Positions 46,775 to 56,938 of a stretch of DNA of 64,000 nucleotides are shown one piece after another. The DNA is from an uncultured Alteromonadaceae bacterium (GTDB lineage: Bacteria; Pseudomonadota; Gammaproteobacteria; Enterobacterales; Alteromonadaceae). The stretch covers positions 84,997 to 148,996 of the forward strand of contig CANNDC010000012.1 of assembly GCA_947503265.1 (NCBI GenBank), read 5' to 3'. Every line of letters begins with the position of its first letter. The stretch's first letter is position 1. The notes beneath the pieces were generated by a model, which saw only the letters and a list, made by a program, of their open reading frames with translations, made no database searches and had not been told where the DNA came from. A program made the translations under genes and the position numbers.

Positions 46775-47791
46775 ATGAATCGACAACTGAAACTGTGTTC
46801 TACCCTTGCAACATTATGTGCCGCTTTGCTTTTTACAGTGGCGGTAAATGCGACTGGCAATAACAACACAGAATCCCTTGCGGGAACCCTGATCGTCGTT
46901 AACAAATTAGGCGACGACGTCAGTTTCATCGATATAAGCACAAAAGAGATTGTAAAATCATTACCCACGGGTAAAGGTCCACACGAGCTTGCCATAACCA
47001 AAGACGGAAAATGGGCCGTTAGCACAGATTATGTAGGAGGCAATAGTCTAACCGTATTTGATGTTGTCAACGCAGAAAAGGTCCGTACTATTTCCTTGGC
47101 TAACTACCCTCGCCCCCATGGTATTTTGTTTATGCAAGATCAAACTCGGGTTGCTGTGTCTTCTGAAGGTTCTGATACAGCAGTCGTGGTCAATATTCAT
47201 ACAGGCGAAATTGTCAGCGCAATTGATACCACTCAAAAAGGCTCGCACATGGTAGCTATGCCTGAAAATTCCAAATTTATTTATACAACCAATATGGGTG
47301 ACAATTCCGTCTCTCAGCTCAGCGTAACCAAAGAAAAACTGGTAAAGACGATGAAAATGCCAGACACACCAGAGGCGGTTACTGTCAATCGTTCAGGAAG
47401 CGAGTTATGGGTGGGCAGTAACAAAGATGGTTTAATCAGCATTTTTGATACGTCTTCAGATAAAATGTTAAAACAGTGGTCTGGTTTCCGATTTCCCTAC
47501 CGTATTTTACTTACTCAAGATGAAAAATATGCAGTGGTGCCTGACTATCGTCAAAATACACTCGATGTATTTGAGGTAAAGACCAAACAAAAATTAAAAC
47601 GAATTCAGCTTGGTGATGGATTTGGTCCAAAAGGGGTCACTTTTCATCCCAATGACAGAACGCTTTTCCTCTCGTCTTACTCCCAAGACAAAGTAGCTGT
47701 CATCCAAATACCCAGCGGCGAATTACTTTTCACACTTCCAACAGGAAATGGCCCGGATGGGATAGGATTCTCACCCTTCAGGCTAAAATAA
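46775..47791 (+). CDS. Exported YVTN-type beta-propeller protein
   Basis: The 338-residue periplasmic protein has a signal peptide (to NATGN). About seven blades repeat the pattern VSFIDISTKEIVKSLPTGKGPHELAIT, with VSQLSVTKEKLVKTMKMPDTPEAVTV and VAVIQIPSGELLFTLPTGNGPDGI as clear copies. Such propellers bind ligands or partner proteins. It starts 6 bp after the small membrane protein and is probably co-transcribed with ure genes, though its role there is unknown. Confidence 0.83.
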   Translation: MNRQLKLCSTLATLCAALLFTVAVNATGNNNTESLAGTLIVVNKLGDDVSFIDISTKEIVKSLPTGKGPHELAITKDGKWAVSTDYVGGNSLTVFDVVNAEKVRTISLANYPRPHGILFMQDQTRVAVSSEGSDTAVVVNIHTGEIVSAIDTTQKGSHMVAMPENSKFIYTTNMGDNSVSQLSVTKEKLVKTMKMPDTPEAVTVNRSGSELWVGSNKDGLISIFDTSSDKMLKQWSGFRFPYRILLTQDEKYAVVPDYRQNTLDVFEVKTKQKLKRIQLGDGFGPKGVTFHPNDRTLFLSSYSQDKVAVIQIPSGELLFTLPTGNGPDGIGFSPFRLK

Positions 47792-47936
47792 CGTCATTTA
47801 ATAACAACTAATTAACGTTTAACCCTACAAAGTTGTTGACCTACCTGCTCTGCTCTTAGACAATTGTTAGCAAGATGTAACCACCTCGTTACCAACCTTT
47901 TAATTCCGCTTAAAATACCGTCAAAGGAGTTGTATT

Positions 47937-48536
47937 TTGTTACTGAATCACCTGTGGGGAATATATACACACCCAAAAGAAGAGTGGCAGTCGATAGACA
48001 GAAAACATGAAAGCTATGCTTACAGCTTAAGCCACATCATGATCATTGCATTAATACCTTCTTTAGTAAGTTACTATGCTTCGGCACATTTAGGTTGGAG
48101 TATTGGCGCTGGCGACCTGATTAAACTAGGTAATCAATCAGCAATTTCGCTCGGAGTAGGCATGTATATGGGCTTAATGGTAGGAGTGTTTGCTCTAGCT
48201 TTTATCATTCATGAGTTAGCCAAAGTATTTGATTCCAATCCAACGTACACTCAGTCTTTAGAAATAGCTGCATACACCGCAACACCGCTTTATATGTGTG
48301 GGTTTGCCGCTTTCTACCCTGCCCTGTGGTTTGTGATGATGGTTGGATTTGTTGGTGTTAGCTACTCGATCTACTTACTCTACTCAGGTGTGCCAATTAT
48401 GTTGCATATTCCTGAAGATAAAGGCTTCATCTACTCCAGTGCGGTTGTCACCGCTGGGTTGATATTATTGGTGGTACTAATGGTGAGCTCGATTTTACTG
48501 TGGAGCGTAATTGGTGACCCCGTTTTTATTTCTTAA
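47937..48536 (+). CDS. Yip1-domain inner-membrane protein
   Basis: The 199-residue protein has five hydrophobic helices. It begins LLNHLWGIYTHPKEEWQSI, the usual start of bacterial Yip1/YohC-like proteins, and contains IHELAKVFDSNPTYTQSLEIAAYTATP. The start is TTG at 47937 with a strong AAAGGAG 7 bases upstream. It ends at a perfect bidirectional terminator. The function of bacterial Yip1 proteins is poorly known. Confidence 0.83.
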   Translation: MLLNHLWGIYTHPKEEWQSIDRKHESYAYSLSHIMIIALIPSLVSYYASAHLGWSIGAGDLIKLGNQSAISLGVGMYMGLMVGVFALAFIIHELAKVFDSNPTYTQSLEIAAYTATPLYMCGFAAFYPALWFVMMVGFVGVSYSIYLLYSGVPIMLHIPEDKGFIYSSAVVTAGLILLVVLMVSSILLWSVIGDPVFIS

Positions 48537-48556
48537 ATAGGCAATGAATAGCATTT

Positions 48557-48592
48557 AAAAAGCCGCGACTGATTGCTCAGTCGCGGCTTTTT
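48557..48592. terminator. Bidirectional intrinsic terminator
   Basis: AAAAAGCCGCGACTGA and TCAGTCGCGGCTTTTT form a perfect 16-bp stem with a TTGC loop and A/T tracts on both sides. It serves the converging Yip1 and peroxiredoxin genes. Confidence 0.95.
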
Positions 48593-48607
48593 GTTTGCAC
48601 ATTCAAA

Positions 48608-49213
48608 TTAAAGGTCGTCAGCATTCTCGGAAAGATACTTAGCTACACCATCGGGGCTAGCGTCCATACCTTTACTACCTTCTTGCCATCCAGCAGGACA
48701 AACTTCGCCATGCTCTTCATGGAAATTCAATGCATCTACCATACGCAGCATTTCGTCAACGTTGCGGCCTAGTGGAAGATCATTTACGACTTGATGACGC
48801 ACATTTCCTTCAGCATCAATTAAGAAAGAGCCGCGGAAAGCAACGCCGTCTGCAGGATGTTCAACATCATATGCTTGGCATATTTCATGTTTAGTATCTG
48901 CTACCAATGTATATTTTACTGGACCAATACCGCCTTGATTTACAGGCGTGTTACGCCATGCGTTGTGGCTGAACTGAGAGTCAATAGATACGCCGATAAC
49001 TTCCACACCGCGCTTTTTGAATTCGTCATAGCGCTTATCAAAAGCGATCAATTCTGAAGGACATACAAAAGTGAAATCTAGAGGGTAGAAAAACAGTACT
49101 GCTTTTTTACCTTTGATATTTTCAGACAAAGTAAAGCTATCAACGATTTCACCACTTCCAAGCACAGCTGCTGCAGTAAAATCTGGTGCTGGACGACCTA
49201 CAAGTACACTCAT
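48608..49213 (-). CDS. Typical 2-Cys peroxiredoxin (AhpC/Prx1-type)
   Basis: The 201-residue peroxidase reduces H2O2 and organic hydroperoxides. The peroxidatic Cys51 is in DFTFVCPSE and the resolving Cys172 in EVCPAGW, which defines the typical 2-Cys class. FYPLDFTF, GVSIDSQFSHNAW and FRGSFLID are diagnostic. It lies beside iron and redox genes and is divergent from bfd. It is the Prx1-like type found singly in many marine proteobacteria rather than with ahpF. Confidence 0.94.
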   Translation of the reverse strand: MSVLVGRPAPDFTAAAVLGSGEIVDSFTLSENIKGKKAVLFFYPLDFTFVCPSELIAFDKRYDEFKKRGVEVIGVSIDSQFSHNAWRNTPVNQGGIGPVKYTLVADTKHEICQAYDVEHPADGVAFRGSFLIDAEGNVRHQVVNDLPLGRNVDEMLRMVDALNFHEEHGEVCPAGWQEGSKGMDASPDGVAKYLSENADDL

Positions 49214-49391
49214 TTAACTCTCCGTAATAATTATGATGTTAGTAATTGAATATCAAATACTAAGGGTTATAAAAGAACTTTTACTGTCAGAGATATAGGG
49301 GTGGATCACACAATTCCAAGCAGAATTTTTGACTTTTTAAAATAAAAATATAAAACCCCTAAATCGATTAAAAAAAGAGCTTGCCAAAGAT

Positions 49392-49410
49392 GGTAATAAC
49401 AACTATTATC
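49392..49410. promoter_or_regulatory. Fur-box-like site upstream of bfd
   Basis: The 19-mer GGTAATAACAACTATTATC matches the E. coli Fur consensus at 14 of 19 positions. It lies 28 bp before the bfd start, where Fur would block transcription under iron sufficiency. Established Fur control of bfd supports this, but binding is inferred. Confidence 0.6.
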
Positions 49411-49437
49411 ATTTGCAGTATCTATTAAGGAGATCGA

Positions 49438-49632
49438 ATGTACGTTTGTTTGTGTAACGGCATAACTGATAAAGCGATTAAGCAAGCCGTCAGAGAAGAA
49501 GGTATTGGTACCACACGAGAATTGCGTGATTCTCTAGGTGTGGGTAATCAATGCGGCCGATGCATTCAAATGGCACAACAGATTATCGACTCAACAATCA
49601 TCGACGAATCACTCTTTAAAGAAGTTTCTTAA
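49438..49632 (+). CDS. bfd: Bacterioferritin-associated ferredoxin Bfd
   Basis: The 64-residue [2Fe-2S] protein has cluster ligands Cys4, Cys6, Cys39 and Cys42 (MYVCLCNGI and GNQCGRCIQM). Bfd reduces the haem iron of bacterioferritin so that stored iron is released during starvation. AAGGAG precedes the ATG at ideal spacing. No bacterioferritin gene is in the window. The upstream Fur-like box fits the known regulation. Confidence 0.94.
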   Translation: MYVCLCNGITDKAIKQAVREEGIGTTRELRDSLGVGNQCGRCIQMAQQIIDSTIIDESLFKEVS

Positions 49633-49644
49633 CGCGGTTTGTCT

Positions 49645-50490
49645 TTACTGACGACTTCCCCTATCTCCATGTTTTCTGCTGAACAACCAAACCATTAAAA
49701 CGCACATCATTAGCGAGAGAGTTGTAGGAGAATTAATTGTCGTCACTTGTTCTGCAGTGACTCGCGACAGCCTGAAATTTATTGTTGAGTCTATATTTTT
49801 ATTCCTCTGCCCCGTAAGGTTTTCATAAAAATACTCCGTAATGTTAAAAGAGCCACCAGAACTTTTTCCATTATTTGCTTGTCCGTCATCCTCCCATTCG
49901 AAAGTCTGAGTCCAATCAGGTTGAGGTTCGCTCTCTCCTGGAATATATCTAAAGTCAGTTAGAAAATCGTTAATGCTATCAAAAAAACCAAAGGACAGTT
50001 CTTTATCAAAGTCTATGACGCCATTAGCCACTTGCGTTTCAGTCTTTTCTTGGTCTCGCAATGTGATACCGTCTGCAACTTTTTCGGGTACAGGTAGGCT
50101 TAAATCTATTCCACTAAAATATTCAATAAACTCATCCGTACCCCAAGCCCCATACATAGGCAAGAAGTCAAAGTCAGAGGTAAGTTGATACTCGAAACCT
50201 GCAAACCGAACGGCAGAAGTGAGTGCTCCTGGACCGTCATCAATGTTATGCCACCAATAATACGATGTTTCTTCTCGCCCTCCTTTTACAATTTCCGTAT
50301 CTAACAGAAAATATCCACTGACATCTTGTCCAATAGTTGTACTTGTGGCCCAAACGATATCAGCTTCATTTTCCACTTCCGTAATTTTGCCAGTGAATGA
50401 ATACTTCATTAGCACTGCATGGCTAGAAAATGAAAAAACTTGAAGGGATAGCATTAACAATAAAAAGATTCTATTCATCATTAGGTCCAT
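49645..50490 (-). CDS. Exported protein with degenerate PEP-CTERM-like tail
   Basis: The 281-residue protein has a signal peptide (MNRIFLLLMLSLQVFSFSSHA) and an acidic, beta-rich mature region (VLMKYSFTGKITEVENEAD). Its C-terminal hydrophobic helix is flanked by INSPTT and SRKHGDRG, resembling a PEP-CTERM signal that lacks the Glu-Pro. Chosen ATG at 50490 has AAGGA about 5 bases before. An upstream in-frame start at 50544 spoils the signal peptide. Function unknown; surface attachment is possible. Confidence 0.68.
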   Translation of the reverse strand: MDLMMNRIFLLLMLSLQVFSFSSHAVLMKYSFTGKITEVENEADIVWATSTTIGQDVSGYFLLDTEIVKGGREETSYYWWHNIDDGPGALTSAVRFAGFEYQLTSDFDFLPMYGAWGTDEFIEYFSGIDLSLPVPEKVADGITLRDQEKTETQVANGVIDFDKELSFGFFDSINDFLTDFRYIPGESEPQPDWTQTFEWEDDGQANNGKSSGGSFNITEYFYENLTGQRNKNIDSTINFRLSRVTAEQVTTINSPTTLSLMMCVLMVWLFSRKHGDRGSRQ

Positions 50491-50520
50491 TTTTCCTTGT
50501 TGTTTTCCCACTTTACGCCG

Positions 50521-50549
50521 AAAAAAAACCTTGGCAAGTACCAAGGTTT
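50521..50549 (-). terminator. Intrinsic terminator after grxD
   Basis: On the minus strand AAACCTTGG pairs with CCAAGGTTT across a 6-base loop, followed by a run of T. Confidence 0.85.
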
Positions 50550-50580
50550 ATTAAATTTTTATGACGACCAAGAAGTATAG

Positions 50581-50928
50581 TTACTCTTCTGTTTCGCCTT
50601 CGCTATCTGCATACTTTTCTGCGGTTTCTTTAATTAAAGGTTGTAACTCACCTTGCTGAAACATCTCGATAATAATATCACAACCACCTACCAGCTCACC
50701 GTCAACCCAAAGTTGTGGGAAGGTTGGCCAATCTGCGTATTTAGGCAGCTCAGCACGAATATCTGGGTTTTGTAGGATATCAACATAAGCAAACTGTTCT
50801 CCACAAGACATAAGAGCCTGCGACGCCTGTGATGAAAATCCGCAACTCGGCAATTTAGGCGATCCTTTCATATATAGCAGTATGGGGTTCTCAGAAATTT
50901 GCTGCTTGATTTTTTCTACCGTTTCCAT
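50581..50928 (-). CDS. grxD: Monothiol glutaredoxin GrxD (Grx4)
   Basis: The 115-residue CGFS-type glutaredoxin has the active Cys29 in SCGFSS, followed by WPTFPQLWVDGELVGGCDII, the glutathione and cluster-binding segment. It carries [2Fe-2S] clusters in iron-sulfur trafficking, usually with BolA. The acidic tail (SEGETEE) is typical of gammaproteobacterial GrxD. It belongs to the local set of iron and oxidative-stress genes. Confidence 0.95.
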   Translation of the reverse strand: METVEKIKQQISENPILLYMKGSPKLPSCGFSSQASQALMSCGEQFAYVDILQNPDIRAELPKYADWPTFPQLWVDGELVGGCDIIIEMFQQGELQPLIKETAEKYADSEGETEE

Positions 50929-51220
50929 AAATCTCTCTCATAATAAGTTTAGTCAGGATATGGGACCAAGTTTACCTGTTTCAAGCCATAGTTTCCAAAG
51001 ACATGATCCTAAAACCAATAATTTAGTAAAAACTATAACTTTACCTGTATTCTAACTTGATTTGTGTCTGACTGAACCCATATACATTAATCGCAGGACA
51101 TCAAATTTGAATATATAACAATGAAAAAGCATTTAAGATGCCTTTACATTCGTTAGATAAGCGCTAGCATTTAAAACCTAAGATTTAAAACAGTTATTGC
51201 TCAACCAATGGAGACCTAAC

Positions 51221-51802
51221 ATGGCTTTTGAACTACCCGCTCTACCCTATGCAAAAGATGCACTAGAACCACATATTTCTGCAGAAACTCTGGAATTTCA
51301 CTATGGTAAGCATCACGCGACTTATGTGACTAAACTAAATGGTTTAGTCGAAGGTACAGCTATGGCCGACATGAGCCTTGAAGACATAGTTAAGCAATCT
51401 GACGGCGGTGTTTTTAACAATGCTGCACAAATTTGGAACCATACTTTCTACTGGAATAGCCTAAGCCCTAATGGTGGTGGCGAGCCCAGTGGCGCACTTG
51501 CTGAAGCTATCAATGCCAAGTGGGGTTCATTTGAAGACTTTAAAGCGGCATTTAACGATAAGGCAGTTAACAACTTTGGTTCTAGCTGGACTTGGTTAGT
51601 TAAAACAGCCGATGGTAGTTTAGATATTGTCAACACTAGCAACGCGGGCACGCCTATCACTGAAGAAGGTTTAACACCACTTATGACCGTTGATTTGTGG
51701 GAACATGCTTATTACATTGATTACCGCAACGTTCGTCCAAACTACCTTGGCGGATTCTGGTCTTTGGTCAACTGGGAATTTGCTTCAGCAAACTTTGCTT
51801 AA
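51221..51802 (+). CDS. sodB: Iron superoxide dismutase SodB
   Basis: The 193-residue cytoplasmic Fe-SOD dismutates superoxide. Features are [45 protein letters not shown] (His ligand), the Fe-type FGSSWTWLV, and [14 protein letters not shown] (Asp and His ligands). I start at the ATG at 51221 with GGAGAC upstream; the in-frame TTG at 51197 is not needed. A strong terminator follows. A decayed copy of its last 37 codons lies about 1.1 kb downstream. Confidence 0.96.
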   Translation: MAFELPALPYAKDALEPHISAETLEFHYGKHHATYVTKLNGLVEGTAMADMSLEDIVKQSDGGVFNNAAQIWNHTFYWNSLSPNGGGEPSGALAEAINAKWGSFEDFKAAFNDKAVNNFGSSWTWLVKTADGSLDIVNTSNAGTPITEEGLTPLMTVDLWEHAYYIDYRNVRPNYLGGFWSLVNWEFASANFA

Positions 51803-52145
51803 AGAATACTTAAAAAGCTAAATTAAAAAGCCGATGTTGGTTAAACAACATCGGCTTTTTTGTATCTACGCAACACCAACAAGATCAATGACTAAATTCG
51901 AACTAGTTGTTAAACACACTATGACAATTCCTTCATTACAATAATTTATTATGTCACGCACTAGTACTTAAAAGGTGTCGGCTTTCTTTACTGTTTTCTC
52001 AATTCAAAATTTTCTTCAAAACTAACCTATTGAAAAGCTGCATGTATTTTTTGTGGTGTAGATTATGCTTATTTTTTAAACACCTTAGTTATACTTGAAA
52101 CGTTGAAATTAAAGGAATGAATTTAACGAACATGGGAGAGTAGTC
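51803..52145. other. 343-bp intergenic region after sodB
   Basis: It contains the sodB terminator at its start and otherwise AT-rich sequence with no credible ORF or RNA gene. A promoter for the following PEP-CTERM-like gene must lie here, but no confident boxes were seen. Confidence 0.6.
51825..51861 (+). terminator. Intrinsic terminator after sodB
   Basis: AAAAAGCCGATGTTG pairs perfectly with CAACATCGGCTTTTT across a GTTAAA loop, followed by T. Confidence 0.95.
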
Positions 52146-52913
52146 ATGAGAAACGTAAAGGCTTTTATTGTTCTATCGATCCTGTTCAACTTTACTTGTG
52201 TGGCAAACGCCACGTTGATTTATGATGCCAACGCCAGTTCATCCTTCACTCTGATAGACAGTGGAGGTTTAATTGTTAGCGCGTTAGCTGAACCGGAATT
52301 ACCAAGCAGCATGTCATCTGGGACGGCAACAGCAAGCATTGATGCTGACTTTCAAAGCGATGCGACAACGTTTCCTACTAGTGGTTTGATGCAGAGCTCT
52401 GACGTATCAGGCTCTGCTGGTGCACCTTCTGGAAGTAGCACAGCTACTGTCTTGAATGGATTTTTAGTAATACTAGAAAACGAGGACGATTTCGCAAAAA
52501 CAGCAGTATTTGAATTTACTTATGATTGGGACGTAAGTTTAATACAGGGCCCAGTTTCAGACGCCTCCAGAGAAGCTGGTATTGCCTCTGCTTTCTTTCA
52601 CTTAAGTGGATTTGCTCCATCCGGTTCAGAAACATTGGCAATAGATGAAGGGTTAGGCGCAGGTATCGTCAGTGTCGCAGATTGGCTATTCAATCCATTT
52701 ATTTCGTTTGAATTCGACGATTTAGTAACACCCGGCGCATTGAGTGGTTCTACGTCTGTAACAGCTTACGTTACGGTGCCAGAGTTTGGTTTGGACAGTT
52801 TCTCGGTTATCACAGATGCTACTGGTTCAGCAATACACGTAAACGAACCAATACCAGTAACCATTTTACTATTCGGGTTCTTATTCGTTCTTTGGCGAAA
52901 GATTCAGTATTGA
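52146..52913 (+). CDS. Exported protein with PEP-CTERM-like C-terminus
   Basis: The 255-residue secreted protein has a signal peptide ending near ANATLIY and a Ser/Gly/Ala-rich, acidic, beta-type mature region. The C-terminus has NEPIPVTILLFGFLFVLWRK: a shortened Glu-Pro motif, a hydrophobic helix and a basic end. This fits a PEP-CTERM variant. It is inserted between sodB and a decayed duplicate of the sodB 3' end, and its last codons abut that fragment. Function unknown. Confidence 0.75.
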   Translation: MRNVKAFIVLSILFNFTCVANATLIYDANASSSFTLIDSGGLIVSALAEPELPSSMSSGTATASIDADFQSDATTFPTSGLMQSSDVSGSAGAPSGSSTATVLNGFLVILENEDDFAKTAVFEFTYDWDVSLIQGPVSDASREAGIASAFFHLSGFAPSGSETLAIDEGLGAGIVSVADWLFNPFISFEFDDLVTPGALSGSTSVTAYVTVPEFGLDSFSVITDATGSAIHVNEPIPVTILLFGFLFVLWRKIQY

Positions 52914-53022
52914 TCTGTGCAAACATGGTTACTGCAATGACGAACAAATCATGCGTCCCAAGTACGTAGGAGGCTTCTGTTTTTTGGTTAACTGGTAGTT
53001 TGCTTCAGCTAACTTTGCTTAG
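52909..53022 (+). pseudogene. Decayed duplicate of the sodB 3' end
   Basis: Read in frame from 52909, 22 of 37 codons match the sodB C-terminus without any gap. RP, GGF, LVNW and FASANFA are exact. A TAG at 52996-52998 replaces the Glu codon, and several Trp/Tyr codons became Cys. The reading frame ends at the same position as sodB. A GC-rich hairpin with a T-tract follows, as it does after sodB. It is a relic of a second sodB copy, not a gene. Confidence 0.85.
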
Positions 53023-53042
53023 TTACCGCGCAATATATGAAT

Positions 53043-53068
53043 AAGCCGGCAAAATTGCCGGCTTTTTT
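53043..53068 (+). terminator. Intrinsic terminator after the sodB relic
   Basis: AAGCCGGC pairs with GCCGGCTT around AAAATT, then a T run on the plus strand. It may also stop greA transcripts on the minus strand, with a weaker tail. Confidence 0.8.
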
Positions 53069-53090
53069 GTAGTCAAAATACACCGTAACA

Positions 53091-53567
53091 CTAGATGTAC
53101 TCAACTTCAGCAATTTCGAATTCTACCGTGCCCGAAGGTGTCTTTATATTAACAACATCGTCCAACTCTTTACCAATAAGGCCGCGTGCAATGGGTGAAC
53201 TGACTGAAATTAGATTGTTTTTAATATCAGCTTCATCATCCCCAACAATTTTATACGTGGTTTCTTCTTCATTTTCGACATTTAGAATTGTCACTGTTGC
53301 ACCAAATATCACTTTGCCGTTATTTGTCATTTTGGTGACGTCGATAATTTGTGCGTTAGATAATTTTCCTTCGATATCCTGAATTCTACCTTCACAAAAG
53401 CTCTGTTGTTCTCTAGCTGCATGATATTCAGCGTTCTCTTTGAGATCACCATGCTCTCTTGCTTCAGCAATCGATTGGATAATTTTTGGTCGCTTTACAG
53501 ATTTCAATTCGTTTAGTTCGACACGCAGCATTTCTGCGCCTTTTGCCGTCATTGGATATTGGTTCAT
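53091..53567 (-). CDS. greA: Transcription elongation factor GreA
   Basis: The 158-residue factor rescues backtracked RNA polymerase by stimulating transcript cleavage. The N-terminal coiled coil carries the tip acidic residues ([21 protein letters not shown]), and the FKBP-like C-terminal domain ends with [16 protein letters not shown]. It lies downstream of carAB on the same strand, separated by a hairpin. Confidence 0.96.
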   Translation of the reverse strand: MNQYPMTAKGAEMLRVELNELKSVKRPKIIQSIAEAREHGDLKENAEYHAAREQQSFCEGRIQDIEGKLSNAQIIDVTKMTNNGKVIFGATVTILNVENEEETTYKIVGDDEADIKNNLISVSSPIARGLIGKELDDVVNIKTPSGTVEFEIAEVEYI

Positions 53568-53628
53568 TAATCAAAACTCACTTGTTTGAATTTGTTATGT
53601 AGAAACATTTTGATAGTTTAGAAAACTG

Positions 53629-53652
53629 CAAAGTGCGCATAAGCGCACTTTG
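53629..53652 (-). terminator. Hairpin between carB and greA
   Basis: CAAAGTGCGC and GCGCACTTTG form a perfect 10-bp stem with a 4-base loop. On the minus strand it is followed by a short CAGTTTTC tail, so it is a moderate terminator for carB. Confidence 0.7.
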
Positions 53653-53687
53653 GTTTTATTACATTTGATTGCTAGTTTAACACAAAC

Positions 53688-56600
53688 CTATTGAAGATTA
53701 ACACGTCGATGCAAATCTTGAACCGAGGAAACTCGGGCTCTGTCTTCTGCATTTTGTGCATGAACAGTTGCAAATGCCGCATTCATGGTCGTAGTGTAAG
53801 CCACTTTATTTAGCAAGGCTTCTCTGCGAATATAAACGGAGTCATTAATTGCCGTACGACCTTCTGTTGTGTTGACAATATAGCTGTATTCGCCATTTTT
53901 TATAGCATCAACAATGTTAGGACGACCTTCAGTCAATTTGTTCACTACTGAACATGCTATTCCAGCGTCATTTAGTTTTTGCGCTGTCCCTGACGTCGCT
54001 TCTAAACTAAAGCCACTATCTACCATCAATTGAGCTAACTCTAGCACTCGGGTTTTATCGTTTTGACGAACCGACAAAAGTGCCTTTCCACCCGATGGGA
54101 TAGCTGCTCCAGCTCCCAAATTCGCTTTCGCATAAGCTTCTTCAAAGTTATCAGCAACACCCATAACCTCGCCCGTCGACCGCATTTCTGGTCCAAGCAA
54201 AGGATCCACACCTTGAAACTTAGCAAATGGCAATACCACTTCTTTAACCGAGTAAAAAGGTGGAATAATTTCTTCGGTAACACCTTGGGAAACTAAACTT
54301 TGCCCAACCATGGCTCTTGCGCCTACTTTAGCAACCGCTAGACCTGTCGCTTTGGACACGAAAGGCACGGTTCTGGCTGCACGAGGATTCACTTCAATCA
54401 AATAAACTTCGCCATCCTTTACTGCAAATTGCGTGTTCATCAAGCCAACCACACCTAACTCAATTGCCATGTCTTTGACTTGTTTGCGCATCACCTGTTG
54501 GATTTCAGGGCTAAGAGAATAAGGTGGTAATGAACATGCTGAATCACCAGAGTGAACACCAGCCTGCTCGATGTGTTCCATGATGCCTCCGATGACGACA
54601 TTTTCACCGTCACACATAGCGTCAATATCCACTTCGATAGCATCGTCGAGGAATCGGTCTAGTAACACCGGAGAATCGTTAGAAACCTTAACAGCCTCAT
54701 TTAGATAGCGTCTCAAATCTTTAAGATCATAGACAATCTCCATTGCTCGTCCACCCAGAACATAAGAAGGGCGAACTACTAGTGGAAATCCTATGATTTC
54801 TGCTTGCTCAAGTGCTTCTTCCATATTGTTAACGGTGGCATTGGCTGGCTGCTTTAAATCTAATTTATTAACTAAGTGCTGGAATCGTTCGCGATCTTCA
54901 GCACGGTCAATAGCATCTGGTGATGTACCAATAATAGGAACACCCGCGGCTTCAAGTTCTCGTGCCAATTTAAGTGGCGTTTGACCACCGTATTGAACGA
55001 TAACGCCTTTAGGCTTCTCAATGCGGACGATTTCTAACACATCTTCTAGGGTAACAGGGTCAAAGTATAAGCGATCTGAAGTGTCATAATCTGTGGATAC
55101 AGTTTCAGGATTACAATTCACCATTATGGTTTCGTAACCATCTTCGCGCATTGCCAATGCGGCATGAACACAGCAGTAATCAAATTCAATGCCTTGCCCG
55201 ATTCGATTTGGCCCACCGCCGAGTACCATGATCTTGTCACGGTCACTTGGGTTAGCTTCACATTCTTCATCGTAGGTTGAATACATGTATGCCGTACTGG
55301 TAGAAAATTCTGCAGCACAGGTATCAACTCGCTTATAAACTGGCGAAATTGACATGCTGTGGCGAGCTTCGCGAACATCGCTTTCCGCTACATTTATTAG
55401 TTCAGCAAGTCGTGCATCAGCAAACCCTTTTTGCTTCAATGATTTCATCAAATCTGCATCAATGTTTGAAAGACCAAGTTCAGCGACTTGTTTTTCCAGC
55501 TTGATCAAGTCTTCAATTTGCACCAGATACCAAGGGTCGATATTAGTTAGCTTAAACACTTGATCGACCGTCATACCCATGCGCATTGCATCCCCAATGT
55601 ACCAAATTCGTTCGGCACCAGGTTCTCTCAACTCACGGATAATTTTCTTTTCACTTTCGGGATCATCGATGTCGATTATGGGATCGAGTCCATTGACGCC
55701 GACTTCAAGTCCACGTAAGGCTTTTTGTAACGACTCTTGCTGATTCCGTCCGATCGCCATGACTTCGCCCACAGACTTCATCTGTGTGGTAAGCCTGTCG
55801 TTAGCGCCGGCAAATTTTTCGAAGTTAAAACGCGGTATTTTGGTCACAACATAGTCGATTGCTGGCTCAAACGAGGCAGGTGTTAAGCCACCTGTAATAT
55901 CATTTGCCAGTTCATCAAGTGTGTAACCTATGGCTAATTTAGCTGCGACTTTCGCAATTGGGAAGCCAGTAGCTTTGGAAGCCAATGCGGAAGAACGCGA
56001 TACCCTAGGGTTCATCTCAATGATGACCATACGTCCTGTTTTTGGGTCGATACCGAATTGGACGTTTGAACCGCCTGTTTCTACGCCAATCTCACGTAAC
56101 ACTGCCATGGCAGCATTTCGCATAATTTGAAATTCTTTATCCGTTAACGTTTGAGCAGGTGCGACTGTAATGGAATCACCTGTGTGAACGCCCATAGGAT
56201 CGAAGTTTTCAATAGTACAAACGATAATACAGTTATCGTTTTTGTCACGTACTACTTCCATTTCGTATTCTTTCCAACCAATTAACGATTCATCGATGAG
56301 TAGTTCGCTAGTTGGCGAAAGATCGAGTCCACGTCGACAAATTTCATCGAATTCATCGACGTTGTAAGCGATACCGCCGCCGGTGCCACCCATGGTAAAC
56401 GAAGGTCGGATAATACATGGAAAGCCAATTCGGCTCAGTACGTCATGCGCTTGTTCGATGGTGTGAGCGATTTCAGCACGTGGGCAGGCAAGACCAATAG
56501 ATTTCATCGCCTTGTCAAAACGCTCTCGGTCTTCCGCTTTATCAATGGCATCCGCTGTTGCACCTATCATCTGCACATTGTACTTATCTAGAACGCCTTT

Positions 56601-56912
56601 TTTATTAAGCGTCAATGCACAGTTCAATGCGGTTTGACCGCCCATAGTTGGCAAGACCGCGTCAGGACGTTCTTTCTCGATTATTTTCTCTACGACTTCC
56701 CAATGAATAGGCTCGATATATGTCGCATCGGCCATTTCTGGATCAGTCATAATAGTGGCTGGATTTGAGTTAACCAGAATCACTCGATAACCTTCTTCTC
56801 GAAGGGCTTTACAAGCTTGCGCGCCTGAGTAGTCAAACTCACACGCCTGGCCAATCACAATTGGGCCCGCGCCCAGTATCAGTATGCTTTTTAAGTCGGT
56901 ACGTTTTGGCAT
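53688..56912 (-). CDS. carB: Carbamoyl-phosphate synthase large subunit CarB
   Basis: The 1,074-residue enzyme makes carbamoyl phosphate from bicarbonate, ammonia and two ATP for arginine and pyrimidine synthesis. Two homologous ATP-grasp halves are visible: [21 protein letters not shown] with [15 protein letters not shown] in the first, and [19 protein letters not shown] with [15 protein letters not shown] in the second. A C-terminal allosteric domain follows ([15 protein letters not shown]). Length and motifs match gammaproteobacterial CarB. It starts 26 bp after the carA stop. Confidence 0.98.
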   Translation of the reverse strand: MPKRTDLKSILILGAGPIVIGQACEFDYSGAQACKALREEGYRVILVNSNPATIMTDPEMADATYIEPIHWEVVEKIIEKERPDAVLPTMGGQTALNCALTLNKKGVLDKYNVQMIGATADAIDKAEDRERFDKAMKSIGLACPRAEIAHTIEQAHDVLSRIGFPCIIRPSFTMGGTGGGIAYNVDEFDEICRRGLDLSPTSELLIDESLIGWKEYEMEVVRDKNDNCIIVCTIENFDPMGVHTGDSITVAPAQTLTDKEFQIMRNAAMAVLREIGVETGGSNVQFGIDPKTGRMVIIEMNPRVSRSSALASKATGFPIAKVAAKLAIGYTLDELANDITGGLTPASFEPAIDYVVTKIPRFNFEKFAGANDRLTTQMKSVGEVMAIGRNQQESLQKALRGLEVGVNGLDPIIDIDDPESEKKIIRELREPGAERIWYIGDAMRMGMTVDQVFKLTNIDPWYLVQIEDLIKLEKQVAELGLSNIDADLMKSLKQKGFADARLAELINVAESDVREARHSMSISPVYKRVDTCAAEFSTSTAYMYSTYDEECEANPSDRDKIMVLGGGPNRIGQGIEFDYCCVHAALAMREDGYETIMVNCNPETVSTDYDTSDRLYFDPVTLEDVLEIVRIEKPKGVIVQYGGQTPLKLARELEAAGVPIIGTSPDAIDRAEDRERFQHLVNKLDLKQPANATVNNMEEALEQAEIIGFPLVVRPSYVLGGRAMEIVYDLKDLRRYLNEAVKVSNDSPVLLDRFLDDAIEVDIDAMCDGENVVIGGIMEHIEQAGVHSGDSACSLPPYSLSPEIQQVMRKQVKDMAIELGVVGLMNTQFAVKDGEVYLIEVNPRAARTVPFVSKATGLAVAKVGARAMVGQSLVSQGVTEEIIPPFYSVKEVVLPFAKFQGVDPLLGPEMRSTGEVMGVADNFEEAYAKANLGAGAAIPSGGKALLSVRQNDKTRVLELAQLMVDSGFSLEATSGTAQKLNDAGIACSVVNKLTEGRPNIVDAIKNGEYSYIVNTTEGRTAINDSVYIRREALLNKVAYTTTMNAAFATVHAQNAEDRARVSSVQDLHRRVNLQ

Positions 56913-56938
56913 CGTAATTGTTACTCTATATTCAGGCG

